A stretch of DNA of 64,000 nucleotides, from assembly GCF_965638725.1 (NCBI RefSeq), contig NC_134963.1:6889501-6953500 (forward strand), given 5' to 3'. This stretch comes from Aptenodytes patagonicus (Eukaryota; Chordata; Aves; Sphenisciformes; Spheniscidae). This document shows positions 49,148 through 61,100 of this stretch, one piece after another. The notes under the pieces were generated by a model that had not been told where the DNA came from, ran no database searches, and saw only the letters and a list, made by a program, of their open reading frames with translations. Position 1 is the first letter of the stretch. Each line of letters opens with the position of its first letter. Both the position numbers and the translations under genes were made by a program.

Positions 49148-52100
49148 TCTGCCAAACTCCTGCGCGAAGGGTCACGGGAGCACAGCCGGGAGAGCCGCCG
49201 GAGAGCTGGAGGATCAAGCGGACGTGGGCGGAGAGGGACGCCGGTGGGACATGGGCTCACCCTGCGTGCGTGCCCCACGGTGAGCATGAGGGATGGAGCC
49301 GGAGCCGGGCTGCTCTGTGGAGCCGCCAAGTGCACGCCGCTCTGTGGAGCTACGTGTCTTTGCGTTAAGGATTATCCAGCAGAATATAAAACGCTGATAA
49401 GCAATGAGTATTTCACCTCTGGTTGTTTTTTTAACATGTGCAGCAGCAGCAGAAGGCTGGAAATGAAAGCACTGATTACAGTACTGATGGGTAACAAATA
49501 AATCAGCCTTGCAAATGTCAGAAGAAAAAGGAGAACCCCCCTGAAAATGCACATCGGAGATCTTAAAAGAGAAATCTGAATAAACCTGACACTAATTCCC
49601 TCATCCATTACATTTCTTCCGCAGCCACGGCGAGCAGGGATTGCCATTATGGCCTTGTGGGTGTCTGCAATAATCTTCCCTAACAGGTACGTAACTGTGC
49701 ACATTTCAAGTACAAAACCAAAGTTCTCATATCACTCCCATGAGCCAAATGCATTTGTTTATTTTCATCCTTTTACCACATTTTTCGTGCACAACACTGC
49801 AGGCTGAATGGTATAAATTTTGAGGTAGGTGGGGAACCTTGGGTTGAAATAAAGCGCCCGCCTCTGCGGAGATTAGATACAGCTCGGTCTTCCCTGATGG
49901 GTGTTCATCTGCCATCTTCAATGTTTGTAGCATTGAAGGCGGCTTAAACAGTGTGTCCATGCTCGGGTAGGACAGAGAGTGCACATGAGGGGATGGTGAC
50001 CACCGAGGTAACGTGCAATTTTCGACTGCAAGTGGGGAAGGATCTTTCAGGCCCTGACGGTGGCTGAGCGACAGGGAATATAGCGAATAGTGAAACTGTA
50101 AAGCTGCTTCATCCAGGACTGTCTCTGCTGCGGTCAGTATGGGCAGGGGAGTTAAAAACCCTCCTCCTTGGACTTATTCCAAGCGTGAGCATGCCTGAAG
50201 GCGAATACTTCATTTCCCATGACGTGCATGAGTGTCACAGAGCGGGAGGAGACAACGCCGCTTCCCTGGGAAATCAGGTGGAGAAGGAAAATGAGCTGGA
50301 GAGAGGGAAGAGGTGCTCCACATCCAACATGTGTGGAAAAGATGGAGGGAGATCCGTATTTGTATTTCCACAGGAAAATACAAACATGGAGTTTCTGGTG
50401 CTGGATTAGATGAATTGGGAAGAGGGCAGCTGCCGGTGAGCAGGTCCCAGCATCTCCTCCCCGGCTGCAGGGGATGTGCCGATGCAGCCGGGTGGCTCTG
50501 CATCTCCCTAAATCTGGGGAGACAGGAGAGGTGGAACTTACAGATTCTTCTTTAAGCAGGAAAACCAGACAGAAAACTATAGAAGTTGACCAGGATAGGA
50601 AATACTTATACAAGAGAAAATATTTCCTGTTATTAAAAATGAGATTAAGATGTTCAGGAAGGATTTATTCATACTCGTTCATGTAAATGTGTTCTGGTTT
50701 TGGGCAGAGCCTAAGAATTACCAAGACAATTGTTCCTGTGGTTTACTGTGGCCAACTGTACGGGGCTGGAGCAGGGGACAGGGGTCTGAGGAGGGAATGA
50801 GAGAAACCCGTGAGGGAGAAGAAAAAATGCTTACTGCAGCCCAAAAATTATAGCCTTAAATTACAACCAGAAATAGCACCTTCTGGAAAAGTATTAATTA
50901 TTTTGAATATTTCAGCCCCTATATTGCACTGCACTTAACTGAGAATTTGTCGATTAACATAACTAGCTAATTCAGACAATTTAACTTGTTTATTTTTAAA
51001 CAGCACAGGTTGTCCGAGGTTTTTGAACTGCAAGTCCAAACCCTCCTGGCCCCACCATGCCAGAAGGCATTTATTTGCAGAGGAGAGCCATTTGCAGAGC
51101 CATTTATTTGGGAAGAGGCCGTGCATGATTCCCATCTACAGTTTTCTTAGTCCAGGTACAAACATCTGAATTATACTTAATTATTTTGTCACTCATTATC
51201 ATTCTGTGCCCTTTGGTACTCCAAGGGTACAGAGCAGATAAATGTAAGTGTGCTCTTCTCATAAAAAAGGTGGAATTAGACCATCTTGAAAAGACACTGG
51301 CAATATTTGCAGCTTTATCAGAAAGTTTTTTTGACTCACTGAACTGAAATGTTACTTTAAAAATGTCATTCCATTATGAGAGAAGGAACCCCGTTAATAA
51401 GTAAGAAGTGTGGATCATTTTTGTAAAGGGTGTCAGATATGTAGAATATGTAATTCAGCCAAAGTGTGAGATATAAACCTGAACTGACCCAGAATTGCCC
51501 TAACCAAACCTTCTTCCTCTTCCTCTCCCAAGAGCAGTCGTTTCAAGGCACAACACTGAGGCCTCTACAAAAAGTAGGGTCGAAATCCAGGTTACGATGG
51601 GCGAGGAGGAGAACTTGTTTTTTTCTTGATGCAATTCCCCTTGTTCCGGCCTTTCCAGCCAAAATTTGGCCCCAAATCTCCTTCCTGGCTGTTTTTTTTT
51701 TTTTTTTTAAATTGGTTTCTTGTTTTACTCTCACAGACATTGGCCACTGCCACCGAGGAGCACCAGCAAAGCCTCCTCCACCGAGGAGTGATGGGGCTTC
51801 AGTTGTGTTGCTGTTCATACCGTTGTTGCTTCAGTTGTCTGGCTTTTGATTAAACCTTGCATTTATTAAGACTGAAAGGAAGCTGTTAAATTGGTGAGTG
51901 TAAATTATGCTTTAACTCAGCCCATCATACTGCCAATACAATTCGTTGCAATGGACTTTTAGCTCTCCGCTTTCTTCCAGTTTGCACACACCGAAGAGCA
52001 AACCAAGCAAGGGGAGGATGCGTGGGGAAAATGCCCACAAATATGTCATTTGTGGAGCAAGGTCCCATGACATACGATGAGCCTTAATTTTTTTCAGTTT

Positions 52101-55100
52101 AAAGAGTAAGATTTTTTAAAAATTAAATAAAGCCAAAGGACCTCAGTATTCTACATCTGAAACCGACCACTTTCACAATGAAAGGAGACAGCTGCTGCGA
52201 GCTGAGTTTGCTCTCACAAAGCTTGGGGAATCACCCAAGTGAAATGCCCAAACCAACTGAAAACTGTCGGAATCAATAATTTAAGTTTATTCTGGGAAAT
52301 TTGTAGAATAAATAGAGAAAAACATTTAGAGAAACATATGTTGGAATTCTTTAAAGGTGAAGAATGTGACAACAACATACTGTGGAAGTAGGATGCTCAG
52401 ATGTATGTTTTATTGCTGCTATATTCAAAAGAAAAGCCAGAGGAAGCAGTGGGAGGGTCTTGGACTCCAACCAAGCGTGTGTTGGGTTTAGCTGCATGAG
52501 CACAGAGTGGGTGCAGCACTGAAGGAGCTTCCCCACTGCTCTGTTTTTAAGAATTATTATTAGCAGCATTTAGGAGGGATTGAAGTGAAAGGTTTGAGAT
52601 GTAAACTTCACTGGTTGACTTTTGCTTAAGAGGCAGCCTTGTGGGAAAGCGTTTCTTTAAAACTCTTCCCTCCTTTTTCCTGGGAGCAGCTCTCTCAAGA
52701 TAAAAAACATGCTGGTTTTACACCAAAACAACCTAAAGTAAGAACCCTAGGTTATCTGAAATGTTCAAGCACTTACATATTCACGCAAAGTGAAATGCTG
52801 AAGTTGTTGAAACTGATGCTTACAAGATACCCTCTCCCCATGAGTGTCTTTCGCCACAGATTCTCTGCTTAACTACCTGCAACAAGACTGTTCAAGGGTA
52901 GGGTTGTGTTAATTAGTGAAGTTACCCAAAGCTGAGAATTATTTACTGCATAACTGTAGAGTGCTTAGCAGGACCCTCAATATTGTTTTAGAACAGGCAG
53001 ATCACAGTAGGAAGATGGAGGCAGATAAATTTGGCCATACTTGAGCTAATGCCTCACTTCAAGTCCTTAACTGAGGAATTAATCCAGATTACAAGATGAA
53101 TCAGTAGTACCATTTTCCAGTTGAAACGTGTGCCCAGTGTTTTATTTATCATGGCTTATTGTCACCTGATGTTAGAATAGGCACTCACCCACATTTATAT
53201 TTTGTCCTTTCCAGTTTGCACTGTGCTGGAAAGAATCAGTATTTCTAGGACAGGGGAAAAGCACCTAAGGAAACAGCCTCCAATTGTCGTAAGAGAAAAG
53301 AATGAATGGAATCTGCATTCAGAAATAGTCTGGAGGGCGAAGGAAAGGAGCTCACATGTGACTCTGCATATATAACGACATGTACTCGAACAAAATTTAA
53401 CACCAAAAGAACAAACAGTCACAATTTCGCTGTGATCCTTAACTTGATTTATTAACTCAATTTTCTTTGATATGTTTTCTGGCAGTGAACGGTTGATGAG
53501 TTGGGGATTAATTAAGGTAAAGGCAAACCAGAAATTTCGTATTTGTAGATTTGCTGTGCAAAGGCCTTAGAAGATCTCTGGCAGCAAAAGCCAGCTGTTC
53601 AAAAGCTGGAAGGTTAGATCTGCAAGATACCTAAAAAAATGTTCTTAAAATACTCAAATTCAGAGGAAACGCACCATTCGTCGAGTGCTGACACAAGTGA
53701 AAGACACGCTTTTATAGCCTTAAATCTAGAGCAGCTGTCTGCTCCAGAAATCCAGAGTGATACGGCGGTGCTGGGAAACAGGGAAGGAGCCCTCACGAGC
53801 CTCCTCCAGGCCAGCCTTCTGCTCGGGGGCAGGACAGAGAAGACCAACAGACCAACTTCATGCTCAAAAGCAGATGAAGGAGGAAGAGCCTGTGCAACGC
53901 TCTTGGCCCAGGTGACACGGGTAAGACAGTGCGGTGCTGTTGCATGAAGGCACTGGTGTCTCTCTGTACATTTTAACTTTTTGGGTAAGTTGTGTTTAAG
54001 GCACCTACTTCAAGGAAGCCACAAACCCTCCTTTAAGAAGCCTCTCACTGCTCAAACCTGCACAGCAGCATTTCTGGCCTCTGTAAAATGATAAACTGAA
54101 TCAAAATCTCATCTAAGCTGTGGGAACAGAGGGGGGGATGGGGACGTAGCCAAACAGGGCAACTGCCCAGGCTTTGTTTGCTACGGTGGGTAGGGAGGCA
54201 TCCTTGAAATCAAACATGAAAACTGTACGTGACCGGGTTAATTAGTTGTTGACCGAAGAGCGTATGTGGTTTGTTTAGGAGGCTGCGAGGAAAGATATGC
54301 AGAAAGAACAGAGGCTCTCCTGAGATAAACCAGGCTCCAGAAAACAATGCAGGGCTGTGAGAGCCCCATCCCGGGGTATGCGCCGGGAGGAATTTACCCT
54401 GCGCTCCGGCTGAGCTGCAGGATGCAGCAACAGGCGAGGTGCGGGAAGCCAGGAGCACCGGCTGCACAGAGCCCCTCTCGCCGTCCGGGGCCGAGGGGTG
54501 GGAAGCTGCCAGGGCTCTTCTGGGCTCTTAAAATTCCCTCTCTAAATCCTTAATCCAGCTGCTAAAAGAATTTGCACTCCTATAGTAGTCCAGTAAGGTC
54601 TTTGATTGTCCACTGGGTGCAATGGGTGCAGATATTTAGGGGTACATTTTAGTCAGATGATAGGAAAAAATGAAACCTCAAACTATATTATTCCTATATA
54701 TCTTTTCATAATGAGGGAAATTTAACTATATTTTTTCCCCAAGATAAACATTTAATCCAAACGGGAAATGTAATGCACAAAGACTGGATTTTTTTAAATG
54801 TCTGTTCTGTAGGAGTCACTGCTGGAGGCAGAGAGGGACATCGGCCAGCACAGCCTTACCAGACACAACCCCTGCTGCCCTTCCAGCCACCCCTTCCCCG
54901 TGTCCCCAGTCTCAGGAGCGGGAAGATCTGACTTAGATCTACAATTTTCCACAGGTATCGCTGGGAAGGCTTTCTGGATTAGTGCACACCCTCTTACTTT
55001 TTGCAGGACCCGTATTAAGGAGACCTCCAACCTGAAAACTCAGTACAAAGTTAAATGGATGAACGTTTATAAAGATTTCTGAGTTTCTTCCTTCAAGAAA

Positions 55101-56426
55101 TCTAGTTTTGGAGCACGTTTTAGTTGTAGAAATAAAAATCTAAAAAGCCTGAAAACTGAAAGAGAAGTTGATAGTTAAATAAAACGAATGCCAAGAACAT
55201 GGATATGGAAACTTAAGTCACTCAGGACAATAGACTGTGATATATATTTTATGTGATTTTTTTATTTTATGCCTCCTAACTCAGAAATCAGAGTCCTTTT
55301 AAAATTGACGGGTCTAATTAAATTCTGCAGTTTCCATTCTTAGCAAGTAAAATTATATACACTATAATAAACAAATTATCTAGTTCTAGTTAAAAAAAAA
55401 TCACTGTTATCTTACCTTGCTTTGGTTTTATTCACAGAGATGTGATTGAAATAATGAGATTATACAAACAGCCACAACCTCCCAGGAGGTGGAAAGAGAT
55501 TACAGGTACTTCTGAAATCTTTTGTAACGGCACAACATTAAATACTTTTCGAACCAGCTGTACGGCCAGCCATGCTACACTCACATTATTTGTGTTCAAT
55601 GAAATTATTTTGTGTTTTCTGTTTTAAAGAAAATACAGATCTCTTGAATTAATATTAATAATTAGCATGTCTTAGTTAAAAGACCTTGAAAGAAATCTTT
55701 TGAAGTTATAATTGTACACAGCCTCAATATGCATAAGAATCGTTCCTTGTCAAGAGGTGTAGGGAAGAGGTAGGAAAGCTTTGAATAAAGGTCTGGTGAT
55801 CCCTCGGTGTGAGGCTGTTCCGGGAGAGCTCCGGGGCCGGCATGGCTGAGTGGGAAATGCACAACGTTTCCTGCCTTTGTATGCACAGAGGCTGCAGAAA
55901 CACAGACCACGGCCCTAACAAACATGTCATCAGGCTGCAAAATTATGGCCCAGGGCAAATATCCACGAGTGATACTAAGGGCTTTCTTCTGTTCTTTTGA
56001 GGCTTATATCTCAGGAGCGAAATGAATAGTTTTAAGGGTTATTTACAATTTATGATGTATTCTGTAAGTACCTCTTGTTGAATGTTAGGATTGACACAAG
56101 CAGTCCTACAAATGTTGAAGTGTTTTTACTTAAATGTTTTTGCTTAAAGGAAATAAGGGGACATCCACAGAACCACCTGCTCTTAAACTGACCATTCCCG
56201 CTGGCAGCGCAGACTGGGGTCTTTGCTCTGGCCACGTGCAAAACACACGTGAGGCTCAAACCTGCAACCGATGGCAGCAGTGCCCCCACTTTTTGGATCA
56301 ACCGACCTCTGCCAACCTCGCTGAGCACCTCGCAACCCACCGAGCACACTGGCACCCTCCAGTCTGGATTCATTCACGTCTGCAGGAGGGTGTCAGCACC
56401 CCAGCCTCCCCTGAGCAGAAAGGGAC

Positions 56427-56541
56427 AAGATGTAGCTGCATTTGTTTAGGGCTTGCTCGGCTCATTACATCACACTCCGAACCAAGCGTGCAGTATGATA
56501 TAATAAGCCGAGCAAGCCCTAAACAAACGCAGCTACATCTT
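56427..56541. repeat. Near-perfect inverted repeat: 49-bp arms, 17-bp spacer
   Basis: The left arm 56427-56475 and right arm 56493-56541 are reverse complements at 45 of 49 positions. The spacer is 56476-56492. The outer 36 bp differ at only one position (56440 against 56528). The other three differences are at 56463, 56468 and 56473 on the left. No target-site duplication or transposase is evident, and the arms match no repeat family I recognise. It could be a foldback or MITE-like element, an inverted duplication, or a hairpin RNA gene. Confidence 0.95.
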
Positions 56542-57299
56542 AGCAGTGGCTCTGTGATAAACTGAGCTGAGACGACAGAGTAACTGCAAAGGTGGAGGGC
56601 TTATTTTCACGTGGGAAGGGAAAATAATTTTGCTGGTAGGGAGTACTCCAACCTTGTGGTGAACTGGAAAGTTTCAGCACGTATCCAGCGCAGAATTAAA
56701 GCTGTGATCCGAGGTGGGATTCTCTGTAATCCAAAACCCTGCAGGCTTCCTGTAACATAAGGTCCCATTACACAGGATTGTGGACAAATGCTAGAATCCA
56801 GGGAAAATTTAATACAGGCGTAACAAACTCCTGTGACATTTATACGACGTTTATTAGTTTATTATTCTACTTCAAGATTATCAAGGCCTGCCACAACACG
56901 TGTATTTGATCTCTGGACAATTGTGGACCTCACTGGAAGAGCTGAAGGGACAATGCGAAGTCCCTGTGTTTGGTGGCTGTTAAATCAGCAGAAATCCCCA
57001 ACCACCCCAAGTTCTGAGCAGGTTTCTTTGGAAACCGAGCGCAGAGGCAGGCAGCAGGTCATTGACTGCATTTCAGGTGTCCACCCACACATGTGTGAAA
57101 AGAACATACAAAAAGGGAATAAAATGGGCGGACAGCACTAATATAGACCTAGAGAAGGACCAGGAACAGCAAGCACACTGAGGAGGGTCTCTACACCAAA
57201 TGTTTTCAGTTGTTTGCGCCAAATCCAAGGAAACAGGATCCTACAGATGCTCTTTGTGAAAAGACAGCACTGCACTCCAAGTTTCTACTTTGGCTTCAC

Positions 57300-57385
57300 A
57301 CCTCCCCTCCCCCTTGTACCTTTTTTTTTAATTACTTCCTTTCCCTTCCTTTTTTTTTCCACTTTGCCTATTTCCACCCTTTTGC
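57300..57385. repeat. Pyrimidine-rich low-complexity tract
   Basis: The plus strand is dominated by C and T, with several runs of T, about 700 bp upstream of the TMEM120B start. There are short purine interruptions. I see no other feature in it. Confidence 0.7.
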
Positions 57386-57987
57386 AACAACCCACCCTCC
57401 AAGAAGCACGGTACCAACATGACGTTCACAGCCTTTGCACCTCCCATGCATCACACCCTGCCCTGTGCACTGTGCATTACTCTCACCGTGAGCTCCCTGG
57501 AGCACGGCCGTGTGCTATTGCACTTGTACAGCCCAGAGACCACCAGGCCCCGCTCCCAGTTTGCCAGTCCTGCCACCAAGCGGGTTATTATTATAATAAT
57601 AAAGATGAGGAATCGCCTGGTCATTTTCTGGTACTAATGACCCGCTGTGCCCCGGCCCCAGGCAGATGCTTGGCCGGGCCCCCTCAGCCCAGGTGTGCAG
57701 TCACCTCAGGGAGCAGGTCCTTCTGAGGGGACTGTCCCCGCGGCACGGCGGCTCCGCCGGCGCCACACGGAGGGTTTCATCTCCCCCTCCCCCCCCGGCC
57801 CCACGGAGCGCTTCAGGCTCTGCCACAGCACGAAGGGACCCGGGAGAGGCGCGGGGGAACCCCACGAGGTGACCGGGGCCGGGCAAGCGGCGGCAGCTGG
57901 GAAGAGCCCTCGCCTCAGGCGGGCGGGGGACGGGGCGGGGCGGCGGGCGGCGCGCGCCGCTACGGCGCCGCGCCCAGCCCCGCGCGA

Positions 57988-57995
57988 TGACGTCA
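57988..57995 (+). promoter_or_regulatory. Consensus CRE (TGACGTCA)
   Basis: A full palindromic cAMP response element ends 84 bp upstream of the TMEM120B ATG, inside the CpG island, where CREB/ATF-bound promoter elements usually sit. Confidence 0.7.
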
Positions 57996-58001
57996 GGGGC
58001 G

Positions 58002-58007
58002 CACGTG
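58002..58007 (+). promoter_or_regulatory. E-box (CACGTG)
   Basis: A canonical CACGTG E-box lies 6 bp after the CRE and 72 bp before the TMEM120B ATG. It is a possible site for USF or MYC/MAX-type factors. Confidence 0.5.
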
Positions 58008-58079
58008 GCCCCCGGGCCCGGCTGCGGGCTCGCGCCGCCGCCGGCAGAGCTCGCGCCGCCGGGTTCGCTGCACCGCGCC

Positions 58080-58148
58080 ATGAGGGTGCAGCTGGAGCGG
58101 TGCCGGGGCGAGTGGCGGGAGCTGGAGGAGGAGTTCCGGCAGCTCCAG
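58080..58148 (+). CDS. TMEM120B: TMEM120B coding exon 1 (23 codons)
   Basis: ATG at 58080 in context GCGCCATGA; it encodes MRVQLERCRGEWRELEEEFR then QLQ and ends in phase 0 at a GTGAGG donor. It is an amphipathic, glutamate-rich helix start. Longer frames through this region in other phases are shadows. Confidence 0.9.
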
Positions 58149-61100
58149 GTGAGGCCGGGGGTGGCGGGGCTCTGCGCCGGTGCGGTGCAGCGCAGCGCAG
58201 CGCAGCGCTGCGCGGCATCGCGGTGCCTCGCCGGGCTTCGCCTTCAGCGCTGCGCCGCGCTGCCCGGCTTCGCGTCCGCTGCTTCTCTCGCGCTGCCCTG
58301 CCCTGCCCTGCTTTGCGCTGCCTTCCCCGGCTTTGCTTTGCATCGCTTTGCGCGGCGCTGCACGGGGCGGGGGGCGGCGCCGGGCTCGACCCCTGGGCTC
58401 CCCCCGCGCCCTCCCTGCGCGCCCGGCCGCGCTGCCGCAGGCTGGGAGGGGGCCCTGCAGGAGCGGGGCCGGCAGCGCGGGGTGCGCCCCCCCCGGGGGT
58501 CCCCTCCGCTGACCCCTTCCCCGGGACGCGCCCGCCTTGGGGCAGCCTCAGCAAGGAGCTCCCAGGGGTGCAGAGAGGCTCATCCCCTCCTCGCTGCGCC
58601 CAGGAGAGGCCCCGGGTGGGCTGCTCCCGGCAGGGCCACGCATGCACGACGCCTTTGCCGCAGGCCCGGGGTGCATGCACGAAGCACAGCCGTGTATGGA
58701 TGCACATCCTTTGCACGGCACCCCAGAAATACTGCTGTGCCCCAGTACCTCCAGGCAGGTGCTACGTGCATACGGGACATCCCAGCCCAAACCACGGCTA
58801 TGCCCTGTGTATGTCTGAGGCGGCACATGGTGCCGTGGTTCCCGCTGCTAGAGCGAGGCTGGAGAAGGGGGACCTGGCATTTTCTTGCACCCATAGCATG
58901 GCACAGGGAGCGACGCGGGTAATGCCTGTGCTGCAGGCAGCATCTAGCCAGAGTTTAATTTCCTGAGGTGGGATATGAGGGACTCCAGTGCTGTTTGTCT
59001 GCCTTGCACAAGTGTGTTGAGGGACAGAAGGACCTCGGAGCAGGGGCCGAGTACTGTTTCTGCAAAATGCTTTTACCTCCAGAAACCTTCCCTTCCCTGT
59101 ATGTCATCAATGCTGTGCCTATACACGTGCTTTAAATCTTTAAGCCAGTTTTAAAACGTTACCGGCTGTTCTCTGCGTGGCTGTTAGCCTCTTTTAGGCT
59201 GTTAAACAGAACGTGCACTGCAAAAAAAAGTGTGATTTCCAGATTTAGCTCGTTGTCTTAATTAAAAGTCAGTTCAGGTTGTGTGCTCGTTAGCAGAAGG
59301 AAAGGTGGTGGCTGGGTGTTGGGGGGCAGTACTGGGTGGTGTGATTTTGTTGATCACTTGTTTGCTGTGTGTGCTGACCGGCCTTCTCGCCGAGCATGCT
59401 GCTTAAGTCTGACCTAAACCACAGCAAAATGTCAATGACTTATCCCTGCCTCGGTTTCCCCAGCTGTAAAAGGGAAGTAGAAATGCTTCTAGATGGGGTG
59501 GCAGCTGCTGGTGGCATGAGGTGTCATTGCCCAGTGGTTAGTACTGTAGAGGTGAAAAGTTGGAATAACATCCGTTATCTGAGAACTTCAGGGCTCACAA
59601 GTGGAGCTTATATCTGAAGGCGGCATTGCAGAAGAGGGGAACATGGTGCTGTCCTGAGGATGTGACTCTGCTCCAGCTCCGCAAGATGCTGGTGGTGCTT
59701 AAATGTGCTTTGAAGGAAGGCTCTGTGCTCTCCAACTGGATTCAAGTCAAACCATGATGTCTTGGGGTAGAAAACCCAACTCTTTAGTAAGAAAGTAGTT
59801 CAGTGTGGGTGTCTGCTCATGCTTGCCCTTGCACGTGGCTTTTTGGACACACTCGCAGCATCTCTTGCTCTTGAGGAGCCTCGTTTTCCCGGCAGCAGCT
59901 TGAGCCCCCTCCTCCACACCTGCATCACCCCCCTTCAGTGCCCTTTTTGGCTGGCCTGACTCTCATCTCCAGCTGGAAATGCTGGTCCAGGGCGGTGCGG
60001 GAGCTGCTGCTCGCGTTTGGAAGGAGCTTCCCATTGGTGTTTTCCAAGGTACTTTGGTCACCCCCACTAAAAGGGTCTCTTGTGCAGTGCCAGCAGGGAA
60101 AAAAATTGATGGTGGGCAGATTTTTTGTGTGTCGAGAGCAGTGCCAGCCTCGTGGGGCAAAATGATCTGTTTCACTGCACTCCTGCCCCGCCTCGTAGTT
60201 GTAAGTTCTGGGTCAGGGGCTATGTCTTCCTTCTACAGAGGAGGACCTTGGACTCTGGTCACAGCTCCTGCCCCTGATGTCCTGGGTGGCTTCCATGGGG
60301 CACTTGGGGCTACGCTTGTATTTGGGGAGCTCCGACTTGAGGGACTTCAAAGAGGCTTATGCTGCTGCGCAGCAGCACTGACCATCCCCTCGGGGCAGCA
60401 GGGACCAGCTGTGGGATGGGACTGGGGTACGTTCAGGTTTGCAAAGCATGTCTAACCAGCTACATCGGCAGATTTTTGTTGTTTGGATTGCCAGGGCAGC
60501 ACCTCATCCCTGGAGCAGCAGCCTGAGAAAGAGCTCGGGGCTGCAGGGCATTGCAGTTTTGGGGCAGGGACATGGGAAAAATGCAAGTTGCCCTGCAACA
60601 GCTTTTTAATTTAAACCCTTAAACCAGATTTTGATTAGGAAAAAGCCCTGCAAGGGCTCCCCATGAATGCGGTTTAAGTCCTACAAATGAACAAGTGCTG
60701 ACCACAAGCAGGGCTGTTGCAAGTGCAATGGAAAATAGACTTCTGAGTACCTGCAGAAAACATCAAGCAGTTGCAGCGCGGGGCTGCCGTGCGGAACTGC
60801 TGCCTGCCCTTAGTCTGCGGGCAAATTGGGCAGTGCGATTTCCACTTGCAAACTGGGCAGTCACAGCCCTGGTGCTGTAAATCTTGTAAACTCGGGTGCA
60901 GAGACAACTCTGACATCTCCACTGGGAGCTCTTCAACTCGGGGCAAAAATACTCCTCTCCCTGGTGCACGGGTCCCTTGTTTTTCCGTGCGTGTTGTTTC
61001 CTACGTGGAGAGTGAGCTGTGGCCAAACCCGACACGCCGGGCAGGTATTTGGCCTGTGGGTTTTATGTGTTAATGTAAAGGCAGTGCTGAGCTCCCTACG

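Larger units (their letters stand above)
45799..57710. other. Spacer between MORN3 and TMEM120B (divergent)
   Basis: About 12 kb. No protein-coding gene was recognised. The frames of 100-230 codons in 47.1-49.5 kb overlap one another on both strands in a GC-rich patch and show no domain. Features seen: a 20-bp minisatellite (47281-47360), an X-box-like site (49134-49147), a large inverted repeat (56427-56541) and a pyrimidine tract (57300-57385). A non-coding MORN3 first exon should lie here. Confidence 0.6.
57710..58660 (+). promoter_or_regulatory. TMEM120B: TMEM120B CpG island / promoter
   Basis: About 1 kb of CpG-dense sequence surrounds TMEM120B exon 1. Open frames of more than 300 codons occur here on both strands. 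They are composition artefacts rich in Ala, Arg and Pro. The start site must lie upstream of the ATG at 58080, and no TATA box is evident. Confidence 0.8.

Noticed and set aside
47154-49552. Frames of up to 227 codons on both strands between MORN3 and TMEM120B
   Set aside because: They overlap one another in different phases, include the minisatellite and show no domain or conserved motif.
57647-58966. A 439-codon plus-strand frame and a 336-codon minus-strand frame over the TMEM120B CpG island
   Set aside because: Both are Ala/Arg/Pro-rich, overlap each other on opposite strands and overlap TMEM120B exon 1 in the wrong phase. GC-rich DNA has few stop codons, so these are artefacts.
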